From NCBI GenBank assembly GCA_037389465.1, contig JAZARR010000221.1, positions 226,501 through 290,500 of the forward strand: 64,000 nt of DNA, read 5' to 3'. The notes beneath the pieces are model-generated. The model was not told the origin of the DNA. It ran no database searches and saw only the letters and a program-made list of their open reading frames with translations. This document shows positions 40,401-55,400 of the stretch, one piece after another. Position numbers and translations under genes: made by a program. Source of the stretch: Baylisascaris procyonis (Eukaryota > Nematoda > Chromadorea > Rhabditida > Ascarididae). Every line of letters starts with the position of its first letter. Position 1 is the stretch's first letter.

Positions 40401-43400
40401 CAAAAAAAAATTGGTAGAATGAAACATAGTTTCCAGGATCTGGCAAATACGTGACATATAACATAGAAATAACATAGAACATATTTGACACATTGACATA
40501 TAAATATTTGAGATAAACATCATATTTTGATTACTTCAAAATGAGCCAAAAACAATCTGGCCTCTTATGAATACATCGATTTGTGAAATACAATAGTGAA
40601 AGAAGCAATATGAATGTTTTGAAAATAAAAGGTCAATTTCAGCACAATTATAGTCGATACAGTTGAGAAGGCGAAGAAACTCCTGAAGTGTGAGGATCTC
40701 CCTTCGCTGACAAATCTAATCATTATTGAAGAGAACGGCCTCAAAGAGTTGAAGACAACCGATCATAACCTGAGAGTAAGTTTTTCAGTGGCCCATTGGT
40801 TGTTATGATTTTTGCATGTACCGATGTTCTATTGCACTATTAATATATCAGGCGCATTAAGAAAACCTTTTTTTTTAAATTGTTGATTGGTTATTCATTT
40901 TGTTTCAATTTGGGCTTCAGATAGACGATGCGATAGCAAAATAGGGATAGCGTAGCCAAGTTGTGCATGTGGCCAGGAAAAGTCGCCGTCAAGTTAGCAA
41001 CTCTCTTTCGTTACTGGAGCGTTGCTAGTTGTTTTCACTGTCTACACAGAACCTGATGGAGAAAACACTCAATTTTGTTTACCTGATGTGCAAATATACA
41101 CACTCATTTATCTTTAACACATAAATGAACTATTTCCGGCGAATTTCCGCAGTTAACATATCGCTGTAAATGGCATCGTAAAAACAAGTTTCTTTTTAAT
41201 TTATGAGCACTCTCAGCTTCAAATCGCACCCACGCCAATCGTAAATTTCGCTGATAGCAATGCGATCGCCTCTTGGTGCTTTCTCACGCCCTCATATTTC
41301 TGGTTTCTTTCTGATGGATGCGACGGTCATATAATTTTTAGCGATCAATATGCAACTGTTACAGATCTATAACTTCAAAGAGCTAGTCAATGAAGGTCAC
41401 CAAAATAGCATCCCGATGGCCCTTCCAAAGGCCGAAGATACGTATATCATTTGGTAAGTTTGGAATTCTGCCTCTCTATGGGCGATAAAATTGTTTGAAA
41501 AATTGCACAGCGATCATGCTTTTTAATATGGGGTACATGGCCAATCGTAAAAGTCCTTATTATTTCAAATAATGGCCATATAATTTACCTTTAATTAAAC
41601 TTGACATTCTCGGAAACATCGGCCACTTCAATGTCTTCTATTCACCGGAAGCTTTTGCTGATCTTTGCTGCGTTCCGAATCCTCCAGTTGCCATTAATTT
41701 TTCACACATCTCTCCTGATTTCCTCCATAACACCATTAAATTGATTTCTATTTCAAGAGAGAAGAATGGACTGAGGGAAAGAAGGGAGTATTGAAAGCAC
41801 ATTAAAGAAAGAAATTGAAATTTATTATGTTACATTTGGAAGCAGCAAAATGTGTATCAAATGTCCTGTAGTAAAGAAATCGAAAATTGATTTTGTCTAG
41901 CGATTTAGCTATTCTTTCTTTACTTACTTCATTTTCGATGTGCAAAAGAAATTATTGTGAATAAACTTGTAGAAGAACCGAAATAATCTTAAATTTTATA
42001 GCTATACGAGTGGAACAACTGGTTTCCCTAAAGGAGTGATCCTTTCACATAAAAATATGATTGCCAGTATCTCAGCCTTCTATTTGCTACTCTCGAATTT
42101 TGCACCACAATATATATCTCCAAATGAGGTGTGTTTTTACCTTTACTCTCCTTCAGTTTGCACATTATGCCTCGATTTTTGATTTAATTTCGTTAAAAGA
42201 TCAATTCGTTGTTGCAACACCACAAATTTGCATTCGACAGTTGAGTAATTGTTAACAGTTGAGTAACAACATACATTCGACAGTAACTTATGGGCAGTAA
42301 TTCTCGTAGATGATTTTTACAGTATTCTTCGTGCGCTCATAGGAGGAAAAACTATTATTGTAAGTCACGGCAGCCAGGACTGATGTTAATTCAGTTGCAC
42401 CAGATCGGAAGATTTTTCCGGCCTTCCGAAAACCGGCATTTCATGAACTCAACAAAATTTTGAAGCCCTCAGTAAAATTTAGTAAGACCATATTTCTGGT
42501 GCATTCAAAAAGTGTCATCGTGCCAGTATGTGCACTGTTCCCAGGGGAACGTAACTGTTCACGTTCGCAAAAGAAAGGCAGCAAGTAATGCTAAAGACCA
42601 TGAAAAATTGTCTTTCATGTGGTTGTGTGTGTTGTCGCATCAAGGTTAACGGTTAACAAGCAGGTGTGACTATTGAAGACCTGATCTAGAGAACAAAGAC
42701 AATTCGATAAATTTTTTTGAGTTTCATTTCATCTAAAAGTTTCCCAGGTTTTGAGAGGGGAGCATCCTCCTTCTCATAATCCTCCTTAAAGCTCGGCAAA
42801 GCTCAACCAGTATAATTCTAGCTCTTTCCAAGTATCCTCAACCACTAATAATCCATAAATTATTGCTCATGAAGAACGTAAAAGTCCAATAATTCTAGCT
42901 CTTTCAGTCAATAATGGCAGTTGAAATAATAACAGTCAACGTAACAGTTTTGAGTGTCGTTACCGCCATCAATCATTATTGTTGACTACATAAATTTACG
43001 CCATTAAAAGTTTATTCTTTATTGAACTTAAAAAGTCTTCTTCTCAAAACTGACGTTCAAACTATTTACTTATAAACACTGTTAAAGGAAAAGGCTGACA
43101 TTCAAATCATCAAAATGAAAGCGGAATGCGAAGATTTTTTTCAGGTGTCAATCTCTTATCTTCCGCTTTCACATACATTTGAACAAATGTCTCACTGGTG
43201 CACATTCATGCTTGGCGCTTCAACCGCATATTACAGTGGCAGCATACAGCAGCTAAACAGTGATTTGATGGATATCAAACCGACGATTTTTCCAGCGGTG
43301 CCTAGGCTACTGAACCGATTCTATGATCTCATCCAGGTAAGCTCAGATACCCCGTCAAGCATTTTTTAAATAGATTTTGTGAATTGATATATGTTACAAT

Positions 43401-46400
43401 GTGGCATGTGAAAAATGCCATTTTTCTGTCATAACTTCATCTACCTCATCCAGTGCCATTAGAAGATGGCTTTTGTTGGAAAAAATTTCGACAATTGAGT
43501 AAACCACAAAACATTTTGAATTTTTTCGATTCATTTTGAAGTTAAAATTTCCATTTCCAATTTTTACACCTCAAAAAGAATTTCCCCTCGTTCATCGTGC
43601 ACTATTCACTCATATTTGGCCTTTTTTAAAGGTTGAACTGAAGAATGCAAATCCATTGCTCCGAGTGATGTACAGCTATGCCTACAATCGGAAGTTGTCT
43701 CTTTTGAAACGCGGGATCGCATGCAACGACACAATTTGGGATAAGCTTATCTTCCGGAAAATACAAGTAATAATTCAACTCAATAGATGCAAATGTTTCA
43801 AACTTTTATTTATATGTTCATTGAGAGTGATGGACCTTTAAATGCAATACGGTGTAGCACATCAAAAATGTAAGGCATCTTCGATATTTTCATAATTTAA
43901 GGGAGAGAAACGCGAAATTCACTGCATGTGGAGGAAGCACATACTACGGTGCTGAAGAAGAACCCTTTCTCAATGATAAATTCGCAATCTAGCTCCTCTT
44001 AGAATCAACTTATTTCAATATGAATATGCAAATCTATTTTATTTTCGATGGCAGCGTTATTTATTTATTTATTTATTTATTTCAATCAACATAGCATTCA
44101 TTACGAATGAAGGTCTCTTCATATCGCTTCCACTTGTCCCGAATCAATGCTTCTCTGATCCAGTTGGTTCCTGCGGTCTTTTTTAAAGAATCGCTCCACC
44201 TCATTGCAGGTCGGCCTCTATTTCTTTTGCCAATCCGTGGCGTCCATTCTGTTATTCTCTTCACCCAATCGTCACTTTTCAGTGCGGATATCTTCGCCGC
44301 CCACCTAAATTTCCTCATTCCAGCCTCGGTCACCCAATCCTTTACCTTTGTTACACCTCGAAGCCATTCGTTGGTTTTCCTCTCCACTAATTTGATTCCT
44401 GTTATGATTCTTTCCATTCTTCTTTCTGCCACCGCTAGCAGCTTGCGCACTTTTTTAGTTGTTACCCATGTTTCAGAACCGTAGAGAGCTGTTGGCATTA
44501 CGCTTTTTTCGAAGTTTCCTCTTGAAACTCATCGGTACTTTTTTCTCACGATAGAAGTCTTTATTCTTAAAAAATGCTTTCCAGCCTTGTTTGATCCTGC
44601 GTCTACATCTGCTTCCGTCCCTCCGCTCATTTTTACACATCTGCCCAAGTAAATAAATTCATTTACACTTTCAATCTTCTCTCCTCTTACAACGATTGTC
44701 GACTTCAGCTCTCTGTTGCTCATCAACTTCGTTTTGGAGGTGTTTAGTCGTAAGCCAACTGCTGCACTTCTCACCTCGAGTTCTCTGGCCATTTTCTTTA
44801 ATTGGTTGAAGTTGTGAGATATCAAGACTACGTCGTCTGCGAACCTCAAGTGCGAAATTCTTTTCCCGTCTACGTTCACGCCCTTGTTTTGCCAGTCTAG
44901 CTCGTCGAACACGAGCTGTAGAGCTGCGTTGAACAGCAGCGGAGATACGCAGTGCCTTTCATGCACGAAAATTGTAGTTGTCGATTTACGTTGGATTTCT
45001 TGAAGGATGGAAATTATTGAAGGGTGTATAGAGGCATTTTCCAAAGACTTCCACAGGGCGGCGTGTTCGACAGAATCGAATGCCTTTTCGTAGTCTACAA
45101 ACAGCAGGTAAGGCGCCTTCCCGTTTTTCACGCTTTTGATCCATTTCACGCGTTTCTTATTTCTGAGTCGATGATTTTTAGGAACGGTTCATCGCTATTC
45201 CTTGCAACAAACGTGCAATCGGTCTCTCCTCCATACAGTTTCGTATAGAATTCCTGAACGATTTTATCAATTTCTTGCGTTTCTGTCACTTTTCCTCAGC
45301 TTTTCCTCCGTCACTTTTCCTCAGCTCAATTATTCTTTTCTTGTTCTCAACTAGCGAACTTCTTGCCCTCTTTAATTTACCGCTAGCAGCGGCTTGCTTC
45401 ATTATATTCAGATATTTCTGATAACGTTTTCGCATATCTTCTTTTTGATTAGCTTATTAAGTTCGCAGAATTCCAGATTAGTCCGAAAATTAGCATCTCG
45501 TTCATCTTTCTTCTTTTTTCAAGCAGTACTTTTATTTCTTCCGTAAGAGGCGATGTTTTTTGCTTTGTCGTCGTAGCCATTTCCGCCGCTTGGCTGATTT
45601 TTGTAATAATATTTGCATAGGTCGGCTCGCTATCTGTTAAATTGGACTGTTGCAATGCGTATCTATATAAACTTGCGTCGAATAATCTTTCAGTGCTTTT
45701 CTTCCTTTGTCGTCTGGCCCATAAGCGTTTATCCTTTAGCTTAAGTTTTGCTCTAACTAGGCGGTGGTCGCTGCCTGTCTGGAAGTGGCTCAATACTTCG
45801 GTGTCTTTGACGATTATTGTCTTGTTCACCAAGATATAGTCTATTTCGTTTTTTTGCATCGCCACTGGGGCTTCTCCAGGTCTATTTTTTGCCACGTCTT
45901 TTTTAAAAAAATGTGTTGATAACTTTCATCCCGTTGTTTTCGCAAAAATCAACTAGTTGTTGTCGGCGTGGATTCCGCGCTCCCAGTCCAAAATTTCCGA
46001 ATGACTGCTCTCCCGTGTTCGTGTTCCAACTATAGCGTTAAAATCGTCCATTATAACGGTGAATGTAGATCGATCTCCATTAACTACCGCGGTCAGGTCA
46101 TCTAAAATTTGGGTGTATTCTTCATCAGTTTGACCTCCGTGAGGTGCATATATTTGAATTAGTCGCATGTTCGTTTTCCTATTGATCTTTATTTTGATTT
46201 GCGCAATTCTAGGAGAGTGAGAGGAGAATGACAATATTTTAGCTTTCCAATCTTTCGAAACATAAAATCCGACTCCACCTCGCGATGATTCATCCTCTCC
46301 CCGATAAAACAGACAGTTACCGTTTGGCCGGTCGACGGCCCCTTTGCCTTTCCTTCTTACTTCTGCTAGGCCGATTACATCGAAATTGATTTTAGTTGCC

Positions 46401-49400
46401 TCTTCTTCCAGTTCCTCCAACCGTTCATTCGATAGCAGGGTCCTTGCATTATACGTTCATAGGTTAAACATGATAGTGTGAAGGTTAGGGCTTAGACTCG
46501 CCTCCTGCCCGCTGGATGCTGGCGAGTCGATTCACCGTTGTTCCTCGAACGATGGTTGGAGCTTACTTGCAGCCGACCGCGCGATAGCCAGTGTTGACCG
46601 GAGAATAATGGCAGCGTACTCAGATATATTCTTCATACAAAATGAGCACAAAGAAGTAGTCTTATATTTATGATGGAGGACCTTATACATAACGCACACA
46701 TCACTTCTTTGCATCTCATTCGCATATGTTGGATTTTCTCATTTTCCATTCCTCAATTATATCAGCATGGAAAATGCTTTATGCTTTTGGTTCAGATGAT
46801 ATGGACGATGAAGAAACGTAATTGAAATATTTGTTGAAAATGACAAAACAAAAATTGAATTTTTCGGTTTAAATTTAACCGGCGGTTTCTACTGCATTTC
46901 TTAAAAGAAACATACTGATGGCAATTTACCGTCTATTTTGTATAATGCGCGCATAACACTTGAATAAAAAATCCCGTTGGGAAGAGAATCCATAAGAGTT
47001 CACTTGGGGTAAACTGAACTCGAAATCGAAGCATATGCATGAATATGTTTTAATCTAGTGTGAAAGTACGGCTAAGTCTATATTCAACTAAGAATCTTTT
47101 TTATTCGTTTTTGACTAATCTTTAATTGCAATTAGTATGGTATTTGCCTTTTGTAAATAGCCTGAAGGCTATACTTTAATGTTTCCCTGGAAAACTATAC
47201 TACCTCTAAAGAAATTTTAAAAAAGTAGTACACTATCTCCTCTCTGAGCTCTCTCTTTGAGTGATAACTGATCATATTATGTGTCTCTCAATGAGCATAA
47301 GCTCAAGCGTAAAAGACTTGAACATTGCGCTTGTACCGAAATGATTCTATGCTTCTATTCAATAAGCACAAGAGAGTAAAACAACAAATTATACGCTTGT
47401 TTTTCTAATGTTGAAAAGTTGAACATCATTGCACAACAATCTTTGTAAGCACAACAATCTTTGTAAGTCCAAAAATCGCATTCTTTCAACAGTTACAGCC
47501 TAATATCCATACTTATGACAAAGTGTTCAGCGATCTTATAGAAGTGCTATGAAACCTGATTATCTATTCCTTGATCAAGCACCATAATCAAAGATCGATA
47601 AAAGAAGTAAACGGAAATTTAGTAAATTTAGCAAGAAGCAAGAAGACATTTCTACTCTCCTAAGATCTTCAGTATGCCGCTAGCAGCTGGCATAACTTTA
47701 TCCCAAAATTCGAAGTTTTGGAAGTGCGAATTTTTTGGGAGAAGGGAGGGAGGGAGGGAGAGCAGGATAGCTAAAAGAAACATAAATCAACGTATTCAAG
47801 CTGAGAACACATTTAAAATTTCTTTAAAAAAACTTCATTAATGTAAATTGCTCATCTAAATTCCATGTATTTTATATTCATTCGCCAATTAATAATAATT
47901 TCAAAATATCTGCAGGCACAAATTGGTGGCAGAGTGCACCTGATAGCCACTGGCTCTGCACCTGTTAGTGCTGAAGTTCTGGAAACGTGCCGTATTGTTC
48001 TTGGTGCGGTGATCATCGAAGGTAAGTAACAATACGAAATGTAACACTAAAAACAAACCAGGTGAATGTGAGCAGCAAAAATTATTTGATTAAAAATCTG
48101 TTCATAGTATTATCGACTTTTTAAAAAGATATTCCAAAAGATAAGTGAAATATTTACCATAAAGAACATGATAGTGGATGTCAGAGAATGCGAACAAGAA
48201 ACAACAAAGAGAAATATTTGAAGATTTAAAAAATAAGAAACTACATGACGAAGTAAGTGTTCCTCAGAAGTTTTCCGGCCGCCACCAAAGCAAAACGAAG
48301 GCGTGAAGGTGGAGCGGAAGGTGTTGGAGAACCGGAATGAAGAGACGCAAATTACATATCCAGAAAGTCAAAAATACGTACTATGCGTAGCATGGGGAGG
48401 AGATGGCACAATGACATCCATGGAGTTGCAACAACGCAACGAGCAAAAAACTGACTTCACCTGAAAATGCAGCGGTTCAGTTTGACTATTAACTGTTGCA
48501 AGATATGTTTAACATATGTAGTTTAAGAATTTCTTTAATCCAAATATGACAAAAGAAAAATATGAAACCGAGAACATTTCAAGAAAATTGTATTATTTTG
48601 CGCTATTACTGAAATGTAGTCTAGCAAATCAGACTCCAACATTGGGAATTTTATCAGTCGTGTGATCTCCTTTTTTATGATGCACGGTAGGAAATCACTA
48701 AGCAAGTCTCACAATGTGATTTTTATTTATGTTTGCGGATCGCGATAATGAGTCCATGCAAATACAAACGACAACTTTATTGTTATATTTTCACATCACT
48801 CAAATTCATCGATGAGAACTGTTGGTTTGCACTTGGAGAAATATTTATTGAGAACATTTGAAACCTTAATAAACCTTTCAGAGAAAAGCAGTTAGAAGAA
48901 TTTTCTCTTTTCAAACAGTATAGAGAACAAAAGCGGTGCCAGTCGATATGAGCAGTTCTCTACTGACTTTAGATATTCAGCAAACAGAGAAATGGTCGTT
49001 TCATGGCATATAAAATTCCGTTAGATAGATTGATGTGCTTTTGCTGAAGAAGGTATACTACACACAGGGCTTTTCATAAGGAAGGAAATACACCAAGTAA
49101 TTGGCATGTTCAGCTTTTTTCAGCGAGAGTTGAAAATATGCAGAAAATGCGATGAGGATGCAATAATAAATAAAGTCATTTTAAAGTGTGGTTATTAAAG
49201 GAGAATACTTTCAGGATATGGGCAGACAGAATGTACAGGGTTGGTGACTTCAACATGGCCTGGTGATTTTGTTGGAGGCCATTGTGGAGGGCCTTCAACT
49301 TGCACACTTTTGAAATTAGCTGATGTACCCGAGATGGAGTACTATGCATCGCAAGGTAAGGGAGAAGTGATGATCAAAGGACCGCATTGCACAGCTGGAT

Positions 49401-52400
49401 ATTTCAAGGTCTGTTTCATGATTTTTTATGTGGAAGAAAGAAACTTTTGCTCATTAGAGCACTGAAAAGGAATAGTGGCATGGGGCAGATGTTTTCAGCA
49501 GTACGAGACTCGAAAACGATCAAATTACAGCTCGATTCACAAATGAAAAGAAATGCGCAAAATAGAATTTTTAACATCGTCGACAAACAAGGAGGAAATC
49601 TGCGACTTTTCTCTATTTGCCGCTTTGTGGCGGAAATGTCCGAATTGAAAAACGAGAGCCATTATGCTCTCGTCATCCATTCGAGTCGATGCATTTTCTT
49701 CAAAGAGATATTCAAAAACTGACTTGAACGGAATTTTCTATTTCATATGAAGATGTCAATTTTTATAAATTTTATTCAATTTTACGAGTTTCTATGCTGC
49801 AACTCATTATGATTTTGATGGATTTGTGCATGTGCACACATGGAATTGTTCGATACAGCTTGCAATTCACAACGCCATTTTTGATAATTGTGACTTGTAG
49901 CTATCGCAAAAATTTGCATATTCTATTCACTTTATTCTTTCACACTATAAATGCTACGCACAATTAGTGCCTATTCACCAAAAAAAAGTTGAGCAATTGT
50001 ATAGTAACGAAGAAATCATCACAAATAGACGGTTCGAGCTTACCAGAATGCATATTGTCAGCTGAGCTAATGCTCTTCTCCAGTTGTTGCACTCTACTGT
50101 AAGTGCAATTCGAGCTTCTTTTTCTAGGATCCGGAGAAAACGGCTGAACTCTTTGATGAAGATGGTTTCATTCATACGGGTGATATTGGCCAAATATTAC
50201 CGGATGGATCGTTGAAGATAATCGATCGCAAGAAACACATTTTCAAGCTTGCACAAGTAAGCACGGCCAGTTTCCAATTGTCACAGTTTACTTAGAAGTT
50301 CAAAATACATAATTAAAAGCTATAATTTTATGTTTTTTCCCCTTAAATGAAACAAATTAAGAGTGACTAGCATCTACGCCCGGTGCCACTTGTCGCAATT
50401 TCTTTATGTGTTTGGTAGACGATCATGTGCAACTGACATCACATCGCAGTGCAGTGAGCAAATCTATTATCTTTCCATCACTTTGCGTTGCTTTGTTTTT
50501 CGTGATTTAATGACTTTTGAATTAATTTCCATAAAATCATCCACACCACACTTGTCTCTAAATTGCTTTTGTAACTTACTCAGCATAATATAACCTTATA
50601 TAAGAAATCAGCATTATGAAATCCTTAGAAGAACAATGGAAAGTTGGTGGAAAAGAGCATACGTTTATGGAACACTGTTCCTTAACTCCTCATCTTCAAA
50701 ATTTGAATTTTTCCATCTTTTGAAAGAAGGAAAAAGATCAAGTTTTCAGGCAATTCCATTTCCACAGTTTCGCTATTTGTTAATCAAATATGTTTCTATG
50801 ACTCTGTGTAGCGATAATTTTACACTATAATATCTGAAATATTAGCCAGTGTTCAAAAAAATCGACCCAATTATTGGTGGTGAATAGAAATGGCTTATTA
50901 AACCACTATATTATTACCATCTTTTAACGTCTTATTCGCCACAGCATTGGTGTGACAGTATAATCGCTTCAAATTAATGTGCAGTACTCCCAACAGAGCA
51001 CTATTTCTTTTGTAAACAGCAAAAAAGTTATCAATGCCACATCCAGTGTTTCAAAAAGGCGCCTGATAATTAATCGTTGAAGTTGAGGTGCAGCGCCTTC
51101 CTCTTTCCTATATCTTTTTTTATGGCTTATTAAAAGGATCTGTTTGAAGGAAGTGATATTTCGGTGAAGAGCCACTTTTGGAGAAGAAAATAAAGTTTTC
51201 TTAAATGCTGGGTATTAGGGAGAGAACGATGATTTACACTTTCTTCCTGTTTAGCCACAAATAGGCGTATGAGAAAAGAGTGATTCAAATCTGATATTGT
51301 CAATAAATAAAATTTTCTAGGCATGTTCTTCGTAGTTTGTTCTTTGCCGTTTATTCCTTCATATGATGTTTTTTGTTGTCCATAATACATACTTAGTACG
51401 AGTATCGTTCAACGGTCGGACTCGTCTAAGTGCGATCGCACTTCCAGTGTGTCTACGTAAGATCATATTTTGAGCTGCGTACACCGTTCTGTACTACCAA
51501 AAATAACCAATATACTATAGTGTACCGCACCTTTTCAAAAGCATACTGTACTATCCTGCGCTATACCATTTTCTTGAATCTGGCTGATATACTTCACCAC
51601 ATCATCAGACTTGAAAAAAAAAAAGCGTTTCTGATTGTCCAGCGATAGAAGTTATCGTATGTGGGCAAATGCTGTTGTGAAGTACAAAATATTGAAGCTC
51701 GCTCGTTGTGTTCTCGAAATTACTATCGTTACATGTGCGGAAACGCAATTTAATGCAAAAAAAAAAAAAAACATTTGCGAACGATATGCCAGAGTGCAAA
51801 GCCGAGCAATATTTGGTCGAAGCTAGAGGCGAATTCAAATTTGTATGAATGAAAATGGAGAAGCGTTTATGCATTATTCGAATTGGATCAGCATGGTTGG
51901 CTCATTTCAAACTCCTCCTTTAGAATTAACCAAAGTCCATTTTTTAACCAAAGCAAAATTTATAAGGACGCGAATTTACCGTAAATTTTGTCCAGCGATA
52001 ACGCTGTCATGTGCTGCTCTCTGTAGACGAAAGCGTTTACAGAGAAGAAAAAATTTTGTCAGCATACGGCCAAAACTGCCACATAGATATGTGGCCTCAA
52101 TCGATGCGTCTTCTGTCCTACTGCATCCATTTCACTGTTCAAATGCATCTGAAAGTAATGTATTCGGCTTCTTCAAACTTCCACCTATACTATGTGTATA
52201 AACATTCTACAGTAATGTGATCTATATGAAATGTAAAGGAAACGCTGATGAAAACAATGAACAGATGAGGTTCACTGTTTCGCTAAGGATCAAAACAACT
52301 CGCAATTATTTACTTCGTATATTTCGCGCTTTTCAACAAAGTACAGCAGCAGTGCTTTACCTATTCAGTAGTAGTAGTAGATGTAATAAGGTACTGGTGT

Positions 52401-55400
52401 ATCCCTTCTCTTGTCGCAAATTTTAGGTGATATTCCGTGATATCTCATTATCACTGCCGAAAGTTGTCTTAAACAACTTTTACATCTTGCTGAAAGCGGT
52501 TTGTTCATTTCAGGGTGAATATGTGGCTCCGGAGAAAATTGAAAATATTTATGTACGTGCCCCATGTGTCCAACAGGTATATGTCGATGGGAACTCCTTG
52601 GAGAGGTAGGTCTTTCAACGCTGACGGCTATCACCTTACAGTGCTGCGAATTTGAACAATGCGAAGCTGTTCTGATCGAATTATGCAAATTTAAATAGCG
52701 TAACTTATGAAGCTGATATGTCGCTCAAGATTTGCTCATAAAGGCGTAACTATCTTAGATAACTAAACTTTGTCAATATATGAATATTTTAGTTCATAAT
52801 AGCGAGCTTAGTTTTTAGAGGAATATTTGAAAGTTTTTTATTCACGACGGAAAGCTTTTCTTTCCAAAGTACCAAATCGATGGTTCCTCGAAGAGAAGAT
52901 GCAAGCAAGGCAAAGAGTCGAGAGAGCTATGGACTTAGTTCATTGTTCGCCGGCAGCCTTTATGGAGTTCATTCAGTTAGTCAATGAAATCAATTTTTTT
53001 TTTTTTCACATAAAAAGGCAACTGTTCGAAGTTATTTGCCGCAGCATTAATGAGCTTTTTGTTTGTGAGCGTGGATATGCAAAAGGACTTTGTTAGTGCA
53101 ATATGAAAATCAACCAATTTCAGGTTCCTCGTTGCAATTGTTGTGCCTGATGAAGGCATTATAAAAAAGTGGTTTAAAGAAAATGTCGAAAACAATGTTA
53201 ATTCCTATATGCAAATGCTTCAAACGAGAGAGGTTATTTTTTGTTGCGTAGTTGCTTCCTCACTTATATGAACTTTATAGGAAATCTCAAATCTTTGTCA
53301 GCTATATAAATGAGGAGATGGAAAAAGGAGTGCTTATTTAATACGAGAACCAACTGCTTTTCACACGACCTTCTAAGCTAGCAACTTAAAAATATACGAA
53401 ACTATGAATCATCTTACATGCAAACAAAAATGGAGGTTTGTATCACCTGCAGAGTACCTATGCAAGTGCTTATATTACCTATAAGTACCTATAAAATTAC
53501 GCAATTAACGATGAACAAGCAAAGTTTCGTGAAAATAAGCAGTCTGACTTTACTATTACACATCTGGTGTGGAGCAGAAATTCAATTTTGATATTTCCAT
53601 TGAGTAGTAACCATATTGATCGGATCTGATAAGTTCTTTTTGAAATAGAACAAGCGATCATATTGGCATTTGTAAGTTGAAAATGGAGAAAAGTTCCTAC
53701 TAAAACAAATGAGGTATATGTTAAAATGTTGACAATTAATGATACTATAGCTTATTAGGCTTTGGCTGATACCAGATTGAAAGCTTGAAAACGATTTTTT
53801 AGCAGCAAAAATATACTACAATATTGTTCTCGGAGAGAAAATTTTCGTGGAGAAAAATTCACTTTGCGCAATGCTGATACAACATTTTGTTTGTTGCGCC
53901 GTGAACAGATATTTGTAGCAGTCTATAAGATCTTTATTTGGGCGCTGTTTGTACGACGACGAGTTAATCGCCAAAAATTTTTTCAACTAGTTTCTTTCCA
54001 TCGCAAAATGCAATCAAACGAAGCTCGAGAATGCAAAATAGAGATTAGAACAATGTGCACTTTTCATAATTCCGCTCACTGCAAATTAGCTGGTTGAACA
54101 ACATATCCAATGTGTGAAAAATACGTTGGGCAGGCTGGCACGAAAAGCTCATTTGCATTTTATTGCTCCAAGTCAACAGCTTATTTCACTATCTAAAAAG
54201 TTCGCTTTTCGAAGTTTTCGAATGAAGAGGAAGCTTTCACGAGGAAGTATTGCAAAGTGTATAAAACAGAATTTGTACGGGAGAATCGCCGAAATGAGTT
54301 CCATTTCGATTTCATGGAGGAAGGGTGAGGAGTTAGGGATGAAGAATAAAGAATGTGATAGTAAGCAGTAAACGAAAATTCGAGGGCGTGCGATATCCTC
54401 GTTGCAGAAGTATGCTGAAGAAATCGGTATGACAGGAAGGTATCGCACTGAGTTGTTTTTCAACCATTTTGTGGTTATCCTTATGGAGTTCATCAAAAGC
54501 CGATCCATTAATTTATGGTCTGGAAAAAACAGAAAAACAAATAATTGCAGCAGTGAACATCCATGACAGTAAAAGAACTGGCAGCCGCATGAGGGTGTTA
54601 CTGGGTACTATCATGTCGGAAATGAAATGTGCATAATCAAATTTCAGGTGCAGAAATATGTTCTTGAAGAGCTGCAGAAAATTGGAAAGGAAAACCGACT
54701 GAATTCAATTGAGCAGGTGGGATGGCTTTTATGCGCCTACATTTATTCATGCAGGTAAAGATGCAAGCCAAATAGGGCGGCTTAATGCGCGAAAAAGATG
54801 GTGTTCGATGGCAAAAATTGCAGTCTCAAAGACAGAGGTGCACGGAGGAGAGGGGGAGGGGGAGGTGAGGGGAGAAAGAGATTAGCTAGATAAACGCACA
54901 AGGTAAATTCAGAGATTTCGAAGGTGATTTCGAAAGCTTTCCTCACCCTCTGCTTGTTTGAGGCATCATTTCTTTTAGAAAATCGGTTCCACGACTCCAA
55001 TGTTCATTTCATTTTCTGCTCAATTTTGCCGTCCATCGACCCGCTCCACCTACGCACATTTGCATTTCTCAGTTTAGCAGATATGCGTAAAATTTATATG
55101 TCCATAATTCATTCGGAAATTTATAGGTTCAATATAATTTTGTGATATTTGGGACATTCTGCACCCCTTTGTGGGTCACTATCATAGGTTGATTGTCACC
55201 TAATTGCGCGGAGTTCTGCGTCAAGCTGTATTCATATATCACTCATGCAGAAAAAGAAAGTCCGCTTACAATATGCATAACGCTGTGAACCATAAAAGCA
55301 GCTGAATTAAGAGCTGGGCCACAATTAATGCCTGGGAAGTGTCTGCACTGTTGAATTATGCATCAGCTTCACGATTATCTTTACTTCTTCCTTGTTCCTG

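Larger units (their letters stand above)
44058..46607 (-). mobile_element. RTE-clade-like non-LTR retrotransposon, degraded
   Basis: A 2,550-bp element lies antisense inside ACSL intron 9. In minus-strand order it has an apurinic/apyrimidinic-type endonuclease, a linker, a reverse transcriptase with FADDVVLI and [10 protein letters not shown] motifs, and a C-terminal region ([40 protein letters not shown]). It ends with a stop directly followed by a short (ATAA)n tail. That tail and the domain order are typical of RTE elements. An exact 10-bp duplication flanks it. An in-frame TGA near the start, frameshifts and a deletion in the reverse transcriptase make it inactive. The host intron would be about 1.6 kb without it. 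Confidence 0.9.

Noticed and set aside
47440..47480. Short direct duplication of CACAACAATCTTTGTAAG
   Set aside because: Two copies of 18 bp in an intron; ordinary slippage, nothing more to support.
51390..51560. Resemblance to the stretch at 60990-61130 (GTACCG/ACTATAG-rich)
   Set aside because: Shared short words only; no alignable repeat unit could be defined by eye.
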